64,000 bases of DNA from Stenogyne calaminthoides. Lineage: Eukaryota; Streptophyta; Magnoliopsida; Lamiales; Lamiaceae. Below are positions 9,745-20,936 of this stretch, piece by piece. Under the pieces are notes generated by a model that worked only from the letters and a program-made list of their open reading frames with translations, did no database searches and was not told where the DNA came from. How positions within the stretch are numbered: the first letter of the stretch is position 1; the number at the start of each line of letters is the position of its first letter. The position numbers and the translations under genes were made by a program. The stretch spans positions 12,219,263 to 12,283,262 of the forward strand of contig JBBCBC010000037.1 in NCBI GenBank assembly GCA_037126765.1, written 5' to 3'.

Positions 9745-11828
9745 TATTTTCATTTATGAGCAGAACAAGAGTGACAACTACGATTCAACTTTTATTTTTA
9801 TTGATTTTTTTTATTTTTACCTTATTTTTTATTGTTTATCTAATGTTTGATGTAATTTCAAGTTATATTTTCTTTGTGTTAAATTAATAATAATATATAT
9901 ATATATATTTTAATTATATGAGAAGTCCATTTTATCTTAATTCTGAAATTTAAAATTAATTGCAAAAAAATTCACACCTACGAGAGAATGTATGTTATAC
10001 TTTCTTATCATTTTACATGTGAACAAGTTCGGAAAAATATTTAATTATAAAAATTGCTCTTAGTATAATGCGAAATTTGTATGTAGTGATTTAATAAATT
10101 GTTACAAATATGGTTCACATTATTAATTGTGTTTTTTTTTTTGGCGCTACTTAAATTATGTATTTTAATTTAGGGAGTTTTATATATTCGATTTGATAGA
10201 CATTAACGGACATCCTAATTTTTTATAATTTTGAATGCTTTATGTAATTAAATATTTAATTATTAATATTTAATAAGATTTTATAATTTTATTAATTATT
10301 ATTAATGCACCTCCTCAATTTGTGGATCTGGAAAGACCCTTTTTTCTGGTCGTTAGATCATCTATTATCAATCTCAGTCCTTCATTTAATTTAAGGTAAT
10401 TGCATCATTTATTTTTCAATAATTTTGCATAACTATTTATTTATTAAAATTTCTCAATACGTTCCGTTTTCAATTTTTTGGTAGGTTTTCAATTTATTAA
10501 ATTAAACAAAAATAATGTGAATAAATTTTAATAAAATTATTATAAAATAAATAATAAAATTATTCTCAAATATTTCAATAGTGTTATTAGTTTATTTATT
10601 GATTTATTTACTACTGATATTATTAATAAAATTGAAATGATATTATTTGTTAAATTTATAAATATGACATAATAATATTAATAAAATTACATTGAATTTA
10701 ATAATTTATTTTATTATACAAAATATCAATAATTTCAATGCATAAGAGGGTGGGATTGTAAAATATCCTTACATTTCATAACATAATCACCAAATTTTCA
10801 CCATTTCGAGTTGATTGCATCCAACAACGACTTTAGTATCCACTTTCGCTTTGACACCATTAAGACCCAGATCCTCCATAACAGGTAACAACCAAAGATA
10901 AAGATCACTATAAAGGAAGAAACTAATTAGTTATGTAATCTCTCTTTAACATTTGAGGAAATTAAGGTATATGATTGAGATGATAATTATCCCAAATATG
11001 ACACACTAAATAAGTGTTATCTTTGTTCATATCCGAAAAAAATGACATAATTGAGATACCGACATATTGAACAATATATATAGAAATCAAACTTATTTTA
11101 TTACATATATTGATTACATATTGATAAAAAAAGGTTATGAATATATACATTTATATTTAATCAATTTACTGTTACATAAGTATATAATTAAATATAATTT
11201 TCAATAGAAATTAGTATAACATCTATTATATGTTGATTTATTAATAGTAATGTTTTTTTTTCTTTTAAGAGTCAATGGTATGATTGTTAATATGCTTTAA
11301 ATTTATTTTTAAAGTTTCATCATCATTGTAGTGTCTTTAATATAAAGATATCATATCCAATTCACAACAATGATTATTACTTCAATTATCCCATTATTAT
11401 TTGCAGGAAATATTTTTTCTAAAGTCTGTAATTTTCGAGTAGCAATTTAAGAATAATATATTTATATTAATACATGTAGAACATTAATTATTTATAGCTG
11501 GAATGTGGTCATTACTTTCTATTTTTGGCAAATATAGGTAATTTTTCGGACAAAAAAATTAATATTTGACAAGTCTAAATTTGCCAATTTTCTTTTTTAT
11601 AGTATTATACTTGCGCAAAAAATAAATTAATTATTGTCCGACATTTGACAAAACGTAAACATATTGTTTTTAAATTGCCACCTCCTAAGAGATTCAAATG
11701 GCTACATATTGATTTTTTTGTTCAAAAATTTTGCTTCCATCACGTGACTGAGACTGGACACCAAGAGCTCCCATATTGGACTATTGTAGAAACAGGCCGG
11801 ACCGAAGTCCGATTTCTTTATTGCTACA
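9745..11828. other. AT-rich intergenic DNA, no gene seen
   Basis: Long A/T runs, an (AT)n tract near 9893-9907 and many stops in all frames. I could not recognise a gene, RNA or bounded transposon. Confidence 0.6.
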
Positions 11829-12050
11829 TAAAGGGTATTACTTGTGATACTGGAGGGTATGACTTATATTACTAAATGATTAAAGGGTATTAGTCGTACA
11901 ACTAAAGGGTATATGACTTACTACTACATAAAAGGTATTATTTGTGACACTGGAGGGTATGACTTATATTTTAAAATGGTATTTAGTCATGATAATTGAA
12001 TGGTATGACTTATATTATAAAAGGGTATTAGTTGTGATAATTGAAGGGTC
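11829..12050 (+). repeat. Degenerate tandem repeat, about five units of roughly 45 bp
   Basis: Units combine AGGGTATTA, TTGTGATA, CTGGAGGGTATGACTTATATT and AAA-rich joins. Copies vary in length and sequence, so the array is old. No coding potential. Confidence 0.7.
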
Positions 12051-14130
12051 AGGTCTAAAGTTATGGAACCAGTTTCACATAAAACCTACTCTAATTTTAT
12101 TGACAACAAATAATATAATAATTTATAGTATTACTTTTTAAATACAATATATTAACAATGACAGGAACAAATTATAATGATTTTTTTTTACAGTGCGATA
12201 AAAATAAACTACTATAAAATCTTACAATATTGAGAAGTATCAAATACATTCTCGGAAGGTGATATATATGTTTTTCATAATTTCTTAGTTAATGTTGACA
12301 CATCTTATTTTAAGACCACTAATGATAATTTTTCAAGAAGTGTGCCTTTACGCCATTTTCAGACTTATCATTGAAAAGCACGGTTAATGAAAATCAATTG
12401 ATTTGTAACTTTTAAAATGCCTTATCGATAATATAATTATTATCATAAATTTATTTTATTTTTATTTGAATTTATAATTTTATTGTGTTATATATCTATA
12501 ATTTATAATATTTTTATTTTTTGTTTTCGAGCTATTTCAAAAAATAAAGAATTGTTTGGTACTTCTCTTGGTGTTTTCTAACTGAGAGTGTTAGTGGTGT
12601 TTGGAGTTTTAAGTCACATATATAGACACAATCCTTCAAATTCAAAGTTTGTATTTAAAGACAGAAAAAAAAATCTTAATGACTTATTTAATTTTTATAT
12701 ATAATGAATAGGTTATATTTTTTGAATATTTTCAAGAATTGTTGATTTAGAGTCATCGGACAATTAGTGGTACCATTCTTGTGTGAAATGCTTTCGCAAG
12801 GTAGTCACGGACAATGAAATTTTTTATTGTTCTAATCGCGGAAAGGATAAAATTTTGATGATCATAAGGTAAATCAATTGTAATTGCATGCTTATAATTA
12901 AACTAACTAATATATACAAATTTAAGTATTTATTTTGCCTTTAATTTTATTTATTAATATGCATATAATATGTATGTATTTTAAAGTACAAAATCAAAGT
13001 ATTCACATTTGATAGTTCCAACCATACTAAACATTTTGGATAATATTTGCTTTGATTTGATTCATAAAAAGGCATTAGAGTTACTGCAAAATTAAGAAAC
13101 AAGTATGTTAATATAAGATTATATTTACAAATATAATATTATTACCATAATAATTCGGTTAATGTTGAAAATGTTCGATTTTTAAATTAAGATTGTCGTT
13201 TCCTGTAATTTTTGTTTACTATATTATTATGAATATTTTTTGTAGTTATATTTAAAAATGTATCAAAAAATTATTTTTAATATATATATAAAGTTGTTTC
13301 AATATTAATTAATATCACAAGAAACAAACTTCAATGAAATGATAAACTTAATCTAACTTTTGTAATTAAATCTTATAAGATAATTAGTAGCTATATAGGT
13401 GAACGACGGTTGAAACTAAAATTATTAGTAAAAAAAAGTACAATGCTTGAATATTAAAATGGTAAATTAAATTTTTAACTAATATACATTTAAACTTAAT
13501 TTTATTTAAATTAAGATGATATTTTTGTATTTTATATTGTTTACATTATGTTTGTACATATGTGTTTGGGATATATAAAAGAGGAATGATATATATTTGT
13601 ACTCTTTACACGTATCATTATAGGACGAGAATGAGGTTACTCCTATCAAGATGCATGATTTACTTGAGCGAGTCATGTTATTTAGGATCATATTAAGCTT
13701 GATTGAATACTGACCCGTCTATGATTGAATATATTCAAGTTCTCTTAATGAAGAACAAATAAGTCATCACACCACAATAAACAAATTTTGTATATGAATT
13801 TTATTTTAAAAAAATTACAATATTTATGTATAGAAAATTCAAGCCATATCAATAGACGAGATTATGATAGTTTCAAGAGCTAAATATATTTAAAATTTTG
13901 TACAACATATTAATTCATATTATTTTTTATAATTATTTCGTGTTTAATAATTTTTTTGTTTAATACATATACTATAGGTCGGCTCTATTTATGATGATGC
14001 AACCCCCTTTAAGCAAGTTAATGCCTTTAGGTGTTGAAATTGTTGACGTTAATCAGCCTAATTCTGGTCTCAAGAGATCACTTTTTTATCATTTTTTTTG
14101 TATTATATAGTTGTTCATTATTGGGATATA
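12051..14130. other. AT-rich DNA, probably includes the 5' part of the Helitron
   Basis: No gene is seen. The Helitron that begins to be recognisable at 14131 must have a 5' end with TC further left, but I could not identify it in this stretch. Confidence 0.4.
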
Positions 14131-15205
14131 GGTGATCATACTCATAGTTGTCAATATTGTGGTGTGTTGTTCTGGTATGGATATAATCCAGTCGTGTTTC
14201 AGAAGGACCAAAAGTTTTCTTGTGTTGTACTCAGGAAAAAATAAAATTACATTTTATGTCTCAGCCTCCTGATCTTTTTAGAGACTTAGTATAGATTAAT
14301 AGCGCAATGAGAATATTATTTAGATTATGTTTGTGCTTTTAACAATATGTTTTCCTTTACTTCTTTGGGTGGTAAGATCGATAGGAGCTTTAATATTGTG
14401 GGTGTTCCACCAGTGTTCCAATAATGAAATTTCAAATAAAATTCATATTGTTAGGTAATTCTCTTTCCATATTAAGTTATTTAACAAAAAGTTATATTCT
14501 TTTGATGGTTCAAAAATTTGACATCATGTTTTGTGTTTAATAATTACATTTAGATCCGAACATTAACATTACATGTTGAAATAGTAGATGATCTTAAGGA
14601 CATGTTAGATGGTTATGATTTATAGGCAAATAAATTTAGAAGCTAGAGGTAGTTTCTGCCAAGGACATTATAAGGTAACTATGAGATTGATTGCTAAAAG
14701 ATGATGTGATCCAAAAAGGTATAACTTACTCATTACGTTTGAGGTTGTTGTTGTTGAAGGTGGTGGTGATCGTGATATTATAATTGAAACTTATTGTGGT
14801 AAACTTCAACGCATTACTGAATTGAAACTGTCATACATTGGTTTGCAATATCTAATGTTTTTCCCCTATGGCAAGGATGAATATATGGAGGATATTCCTT
14901 TTGCGGCAACTGCGCTGGATAGATCTAGATCACGTAGTTCTGTTAGTCAAAGAGAGTACTTTACACTTGGTCTTCAAGAGAGAAAATGGCGAACCTTCTA
15001 CGATTTTACACTTATTATTTTTAAATAATAATTAATATTTTATTTAAACAATGAATTGTTTAATGATGGATGATGAAGAAATCAAGAATTGTTGTCTTAT
15101 AGAGATTGATAATATGTTGCGGGGTCTTGGTAATTGTTTGCAAGATTTTGAGGGAATGTTGATAGCATAATTGGATTCTAATTTTCTTTTATCTCGAATA
15201 GATTG
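14131..15205 (+). pseudogene. Helitron Rep/helicase protein, N-terminal remnants
   Basis: After an acceptor-like TATAG, 14131 onwards reads GDHTHSCQYCGVLFWYG, the N-terminal CxxC zinc-finger region. About 14326-14424 reads YVCAFNNMFSFTSLGGKIDRSF, a conserved Helitron_like_N segment. About 14575-15028 includes a VDDLKDMLDG stretch, then YNLLITFEV, then DRDIIIE, LQRITELKLSYIGLQYLMFFPYGKD and the QREYF helix. Last, 15071-15172 reads CLIEIDNMLRGLGNCLQDFEGM, which matches a later part of the helicase domain. The Rep catalytic HUH motif and most of the helicase are missing. Stops and frame changes lie between pieces. Homology ends where LINE sequence begins near 15210. Confidence 0.75.
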
Positions 15206-15209
15206 TTAA

Positions 15210-16950
15210 TGACGGATGTTTGAATAATAGTGTTATTGATTCTTCTCTTGTGCATTCAATGATGGTTTATAGACGGACCACAACTTTTCTTTCGAGGATT
15301 GAGGCGGTAATGAGGAACTTCTTGTGGACATGACATGTAAACAAACAGGTTTTGCTCGAGTTTTCGAGGCTAAGTGTTGTGTTTCTCTTAACGAGTGAGG
15401 TTTGAAGATCAGATCAATTAAAGTGGCAAATGAATCTTTCATTTGCAAACTTGCTTGGGACCTCATGAGGGATGAAGTTGAGGAGATGAAGGCGGTTCAT
15501 GATCGTTATTTCTACACTTTTGGCCAACCCCAAAATTTTCATAGAGTGTTATCCATTTGGCTTGAAATCATATGTCATTTGCCTCGGATGTTTGAGATTC
15601 GAGATGGATCTTATGCAAAAACTCAGGATTTAGATTTTGGATGGACGCTAGCCATTCCCGTAAAGACCCCCTCCCTTGTACTTCTTTGTTGAGGTGGTGG
15701 AGTTAGCGGTTGAGTTGAAAAGGGTCTGTATCGTGTAGTCGCGAGAAGCGGGAGAATCTTCATCGGTAGGTTCCCCAACCTTCAAAAAGCCTTTGTTGGG
15801 TACCAATTTTTCTGAGGTGTAAAGGTGAAAGAGGCTTGAGTATTGCATTGTGGATAAAATCATTGTCACGGAATCACTATGCCTTCTCTTTAAAATGTAT
15901 GTTGCTTTTGATGAGGATCGAAGAATTTGACCTTATATTTTCTCGGGTGAGCTTTCCTCCAAAATTGCCTATTTTATGTTGAGATCTTCCTTCCCGAAGG
16001 TCAATTGGCCTTCTTGGATTTGAGGTTCTTTTATTGCACAATGTAGGAGTACTTTGGCTTGGAGAGCAATTAGGGGGAAACTTCTGATCTTTGTTGAGCT
16101 TTTAAAGATTGAGATTCTTAGTCCTACCATAAGTCCACTTTGCTACTCTGATGAGGATAATCTAGATCACATTCTAGCACATTTCTCTTTCTCAAGGCAA
16201 GTTTTGGGTGAGGTTACACAAATTTTTGGTATTGTCTTACATTATGAGATTTACTTTCTTGATATTTTTTCAGGCTCATTGAGGTCACTTTAGCCCTTTA
16301 CTTCATTGTTTATGGAGGGTGGCATTCATGGCTACCATATGAGTGTTGTGGTGGTCCAGAATTAAGAATTTTATTAAGGATATCACTCCTTCCATTTCTG
16401 GTTGCGGTTAAGGAGCCTGAGAGTTTGATTTCTTGTGCTATGGATGGATCGCCTATTGAGACTCAAATTCTGCGTCGATTACAGGTTCAAGGTCATACGA
16501 GACCTCATCTTCGCACTCTAATGGTGAAATGAAGGCCTATTGCTTTATATTTTTTCAGGTGGTATTTTTCAAAATTATCGGGGTTTTTTGTTGTTGTTTC
16601 TTTCATGAGCCAAGTTGAGTGAGGATATATCTTTGAAACAGAACTAATGGCTGGTCTTTCAGCTGTTTGGATGATAACTGTGAATGGCTGGAGGAAGCTT
16701 TAGTTCGAATTTGATTGGATACTGGCTGCGCCAGCTTTGGAAGGAAGGAGGATGGATGTTACTTGGCACTTACAAAGACAGTGGAGCATCGTTGTTGAGC
16801 TCAGGCGAGATATGAAGATTAAGATGTCGCATATTTTTTGAGATGCTAATATGGCTGCAAACATCATTGCTAAGTTGCACACTCGAGAGATATGGATTGG
16901 TAGTTGTCCGAAGTTTTTCACAGATCAATTATATTAAGACATGTCACGAG
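15210..16950 (+). mobile_element. LINE (L1-type) ORF2 fragment, 5'-truncated, inside the Helitron
   Basis: Broken plus-strand reading frames give the end of a reverse transcriptase (SSLVHSMMVYRR, then FLSRIEAVMRNFLWT at about 15235-15330; KIRSIKVANESFICKLAWDLM at 15405-15467), the zinc-finger-like zf-RVT region (LAWRAIRGKL then LCYSDEDNLDHILAHFSFSRQ at 16050-16200) and an RNase H remnant (DANMAANIIAKLH, about 16843-16881). This order is normal for plant L1 ORF2. The 5' truncation is usual for target-primed reverse transcription. I could not define its exact ends or target duplication. Confidence 0.7.
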
Positions 16951-17009
16951 TTTATACCCGTGTCTCTCATTAGTTTGGTATTTTATATCATCTTTTTGAG
17001 AAGTCACCC

Positions 17010-17296
17010 TTTTTCTCCTTCACTCAAGATTTGTGCAATGACACCAGGTTTGAACTTTTTATTATCATTTTAATCTTTTTATTTATTTTTTTCATATTTC
17101 TTAAACGTTGAATATGTATTAATTTTTTAAATTTGTAATGTAATGTTTTTTTTTCCCATATAGGTTAGTTATTATGAGGATGAGTGATAGAGTTCTTGAA
17201 GCTAATGTTCTAACCGAAATTGGTGTAAGACAGTTGCCTTTGATACCTACGCTTATGTTGACAACTTATGTTCCTATATTGTCGTTCAAATTTTAA
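17010..17296 (+). pseudogene. Helitron helicase C-terminal remnant with an intron
   Basis: Joining a donor after 17047 to an acceptor before 17164 gives LCNDTRLVIMRMSDRVLEANVLTEIG, the conserved late helicase motif of plant Helitrons (usually LCNGTRL). It ends with SFKF at a TAA (17294-17296). The join restores the arginine codon AG/G, so a real ancestral intron is likely. This half of the protein is separated from the N-terminal half by the LINE. Confidence 0.75.
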
Positions 17297-17639
17297 AGTA
17301 TACAATGTTTCATATGTTATGTAGTTGTTTCTTGGATAACAAGTTGCCAAGTATTGAAGATCCTATTGTGGTATAATGATAATTGTGATTGTAGCATCAC
17401 GAGAAATATAGTTTTCATGAAGTTTTTAGGAATATATAATTCTGTAGTAATAAATTTTCAAATGCCACAACTTTTTCATGATGTGTATATTTATTAAAGT
17501 CCGTTAGATCTAGGATTATTACAATATTAATTATTTGAATTATTACATAAATAAATTATTATAATTTCCATAACACTTTATAATGAGTCTATTTGTTGTC
17601 AAATTATATTCATTGTGAAAACATTAGATATTTTATATA

Positions 17640-18115
17640 GGCCAAATAATTAAATTTAGCACATACTTTTGGTTTTTCATCAATTTTAGCACATACTTTT
17701 TTCTCTCTTTAAATTTAGCACATACTTTCACTTAGTACTTAAAAACATCCCGGGTCATCATTTTCAATAAGGTTCGTATGATGTGATCGTCGGAGTTAAC
17801 TTATCTTGCTGATGAGTAAATATTAAAATAAAAAAATAAAAAATATCACCACTTAAAATTAAAAAATAGTGACCCGAGATGTTTTTATAATCCGTGTTTT
17901 TTAATATCGGGTGGTGATATTTTTTATTTTAATAATTACACGTCAACAAGACAGGTGAATTTCGACGACCATATCAAACAGACCTTGTTGAAAATGATGA
18001 ATCGGGATGTTTTTAAATATTAAGTGAAAGTATGTGCTAAATTTTGAGAGAGAAAAAAGTATATGCTAAAATTGATGAAAAACCAAAAGTATAGGCTAGA
18101 TTTAATCATTTGACC
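17640..18115. mobile_element. Mutator-like MITE, 476 bp, with 9-bp target duplications
   Basis: The element is flanked by identical 9-bp copies of TTTTATATA (17631-17639 and 18116-18124). Its ends are GGCCAAATAATTAAAT and the reverse of GGTCAAATGATTAAAT. The inverted similarity continues for about 230 bp on each side, so nearly the whole element is a foldback. Long terminal inverted repeats with a 9-bp duplication are the mark of Mutator-like elements. It has no ORF, so it depends on a transposase elsewhere. The word TTTAGCACATACTTT occurs three times in each arm. Confidence 0.85.
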
Positions 18116-18324
18116 TTTTATATAAGTAAATATATATTTTGTGAATGTTTATAGTATAACAAGATAGTGATACAAGTTATTTGTTAATTTATTAAAAATA
18201 TGTAAAAAATCATATGTTTTTAAAATTAATACAATTAATGTAAAAATATAATATTAAGTATATATTAATATTATTTCTTCTTTGCATAGAATTTACTTTA
18301 CAAGATAATTATTATTGAGTAACG

Positions 18325-18535
18325 CTCCTGTCAACCAGGTCTATACATGAACTCTATCACCATTATGTACAGACTCTATTACTATCATGCATAAATACTA
18401 TCACTATTAAAAATAAAATAATTTTTAATTAGTGATAATATTTATGTATAACAGTGGTAGAGTTTGTACATAACAGTGATAGTACATAAACGTAACAGTG
18501 ATACTAAAAAAGTAAAGTTCACTATGAACTCGGTT
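18325..18535. mobile_element. Foldback element, unclassified
   Basis: Left arm CTATCACCATTATGTACAGA onward (18355-18415) pairs with the right arm around 18420-18485. The shared words are ATGTAC, CATAAATA and TATCACT. The arms have several mismatches. No clear target duplication was found, so the class is open and the borders are approximate. Confidence 0.5.
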
Positions 18536-18572
18536 CACACAAAAATTTGTCAATATTTGGTGACAATAATGA

Positions 18573-18600
18573 CCGTGCATTAGCACGGGTGCAATACTAA
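18573..18600 (+). other. Helitron 3' terminus: hairpin plus CTAA
   Basis: CCGTGC, loop ATTA, GCACGG form a perfect 6-bp stem. Eight bases later comes CTAA, matching the Helitron CTRR end, followed by T. The hairpin is the replication stop signal of these elements. Confidence 0.8.
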
Positions 18601-18688
18601 TGTTTTAAAACCGAATAAAATAACTGGTTCCAATTTTGATCGAACAATGCAGTTTCCAGCCCCATGAAACAACTTTTTTTCTTCATTA

Positions 18689-18984
18689 CTCTCTCCATTT
18701 ATTTAAATAATGTTTTAGTTTTTGTTGATGGAATTAAGAAATGTTGTATAATGACAAATTTATGTAGAAAAATGAATAATTCTCTATTATATTCCATAGT
18801 CATAAAATCTTTTTTTTTTCTTTTCATCTCTATTCTTCTACATGCATATCTAATTGTTTTTTTTTTTTTATTGAAGTAGAGGTAAACTTTGAATAAACAA
18901 TGAAAAAGAAGAGGTTAAAATATTATTTAATTTTGCACAATAATGTGATGCTAAAACATCATTTATTTTTAAACAGAGAGGGAA
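18689..18984. mobile_element. Stowaway-like MITE, degenerate
   Basis: The left end CTCTCTCCATTTATTTAAAT and the right end (reverse TTCCCTCTCTGTTTAAAAAT) resemble Stowaway ends, with TA on both sides (18687-18688 and 18985-18986). The inverted ends match only after gaps, so the call is tentative. Confidence 0.45.
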
Positions 18985-18986
18985 TA

Positions 18987-20221
18987 TTGTTGTACTTTTT
19001 AAAGACAAGGTCTTAGATGAATAAGGTGTATGCAATTTAAATGCATTATTTAAAAATTAATTTATTTTACAAATACAAATTGCATGCTTCAGTATAAATA
19101 AATTGCATATTTTAAAATATATACTTGAATTGTATGGTGCACGGGATGCATGAAAGACCTATTACTTTTTAAAGTTATTTGGAAAATAAATATAGTATAC
19201 ACTATTTAATTTAGTGTTTGCATGAAAATGAAAATAAATTTCTTATATTTTATTTTAATTTAGCGTTTCATGAAAGTAAAAACAAATAAGATAACACAGT
19301 CTGAATTTGGTTTGTGGACTTCATCCTATTTTTCTGACTTACTTCATATACAAGTTTTTATGTAGAATTTATGAGTTACTCCACTATTGACTCCATATCC
19401 GTCTTTTCATCCTTTATGTTTCCTAAATTATGTATATGAGAATTAATTATCAACTATCGTATTCTATAAACCTTCAAACTTGAAAGCGGTCAATTTGTGA
19501 ACTACCGCTAAACACGCCATATATAAAGTCTTTATTTTGTAGGGATTAATGGGTTGGACTTTGCTAAGTGTATTTAATTGGGTAGAGTCGGCCCATTAGT
19601 ACAGTTACGCTCATCATTGAAGTTGGGCTGTTTTTTAAGCAACCAACAAAGCACAATTTTCAACCTTTTTATATGTTGATGTTGCATAACCAAGTCGCAT
19701 TCAGGGTAGACTTCTTTTGGGATTTTTTTTTTTTTTTTGAAAGGGAAAGCTACTTTTGGGATTTTTTTTTTGAGATGTATATTTGTTTTGAGATTTTAGT
19801 ATAATAATATTTTATGTAAAGTCAAGTATAAGGAAAAAAGGTTGAAAATTATTTTAATGTATATATTTTGTTATATTTGAATGAATCATAATAGATTTAC
19901 CTATCTTTCAAGGAGTGAATTGTACTGAATTTTAAATAATAAAACAGTTCATGATTGGAATTGTGGAATTTCAAATTATTATAAGCAAACCCCAAAATAA
20001 ACATATTCTAATGAATTTGGATTCTAAGTAGATCGATTTTATATTTTTTATATTTTCATCCAAATTCGTAAAGCAAAGAAGAGAGAGTTGCAATTATCTA
20101 GTACTTTCATGTCAGACTCATTTTATTCAAAGAAAAAGCAAAAATATAATTATAATCATGGATCATTTGCTATCATGTTTGAATCAAACTAATAAATAAT
20201 GAAGTATGTATTTTTTTTAAC
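18987..20221. other. AT-rich intergenic DNA, no gene seen
   Basis: Repeated words such as TGCAATTTAAATGCA near 19030 and long T-runs near 19720. No gene or bounded element recognised. Confidence 0.6.
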
Positions 20222-20470
20222 AAGACATTACGAGTTTTCAACATTGTGTGGTGAGGTGGGTTAACCGTGACGTTAATGCTTTAGCTCACTGTTTGGCAAG
20301 AAAGACTAGAAATTTTGCTAGTCCTTATTGTTGGGTCGAGCGTCCTCCGTTTGTGGATGATTTTTCCAATATTTATTTTTCGTGTACTGTTTAAGGGAGT
20401 CTGATTCTCTCTCAATTTTTTTTTTTTCCGTTGAGATATTAATACAAGTTGTTTTTTAATTAAAAAAAAT
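20222..20470 (+). mobile_element. LINE 3' end (RNase H tail)
   Basis: 20236-20394 reads FQHCVVRWVNRDVNALAHCLARKT, then WVERPPFVDDF, ending in a TAA. This is the C-terminal end of an L1-type RNase H domain. It is followed by T-rich sequence and TTAATACAAGTTG, the usual LINE tail region. It is a strongly 5'-truncated copy about 300 bp upstream of the NUP160 promoter. Confidence 0.65.
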
Positions 20471-20747
20471 ATTAAGATATTGGTTACTCATAAATCATAA
20501 TTCTGCCAGGTGGCACTTAACGGTAATTTTTTGCCATGATGCCTTTTTTCTCCTGGCTGTAATATTTTTAACAGAAAATTTAAGTTCTTGAATTTGCTTT
20601 AGTTTTTTTTTTTTTTCTTGAGCGCAATTGAATTTGCTTTAGTTAAAAAATAAAAAAAGGAACGTAATGAAAACAGCTGTACGGTAAAAATTAACGCGCA
20701 TATGTATAGCGTAAAATCGCAGCATAACATAAAACCTAAATTGGTCC

Positions 20748-20754
20748 TATAAAT
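20748..20754 (+). promoter_or_regulatory. NUP160 TATA box
   Basis: TATAAAT lies 189 bp upstream of the ATG, followed by a CT-rich leader (20806-20850), as is common in plant housekeeping genes. Transcription would begin near 20780. Confidence 0.55.
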
Positions 20755-20936
20755 CGGAATCCAAACAGACCTTTGAATTTATTTTCAAGAAAAAACCCTC
20801 AACCATTCTCCCTCCCTTTCAATTTCACTCTAAACCCCTGCACTCTCGCACACATAGGGGCGTGCTTTTCATCCCTGCTGCCTTTCAGATTAAACGTTTC
20901 ACTGTTCAGAGGCGGCGTTACGGCGCGGCGGAGGCA

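Larger units (their letters stand above)
14131..18600 (+). mobile_element. Decayed autonomous Helitron, 5' end not located
   Basis: Plus-strand coding remnants of the Rep/helicase protein (14131-15205 and 17010-17296) are followed by a classic Helitron 3' end: a 6-bp GC-rich hairpin (18573-18588), an 8-nt spacer and CTAA (18597-18600) before a T. A LINE sits between the two coding parts, and two foldback elements lie between the coding part and the 3' end. Helitrons move by rolling-circle replication and leave no target duplication. Every reading frame is broken. Confidence 0.75.

Noticed and set aside
13620..13690. MHDLL-like peptide suggesting an NBS-LRR fragment
   Set aside because: Only a few residues match, no P-loop or LRR nearby, and the stretch is surrounded by stops.
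20862..20936. In-frame extension upstream of the NUP160 ATG
   Set aside because: The codon at 20862 is GTG, not ATG; the first ATG after the TATA box in this frame is at 20937.
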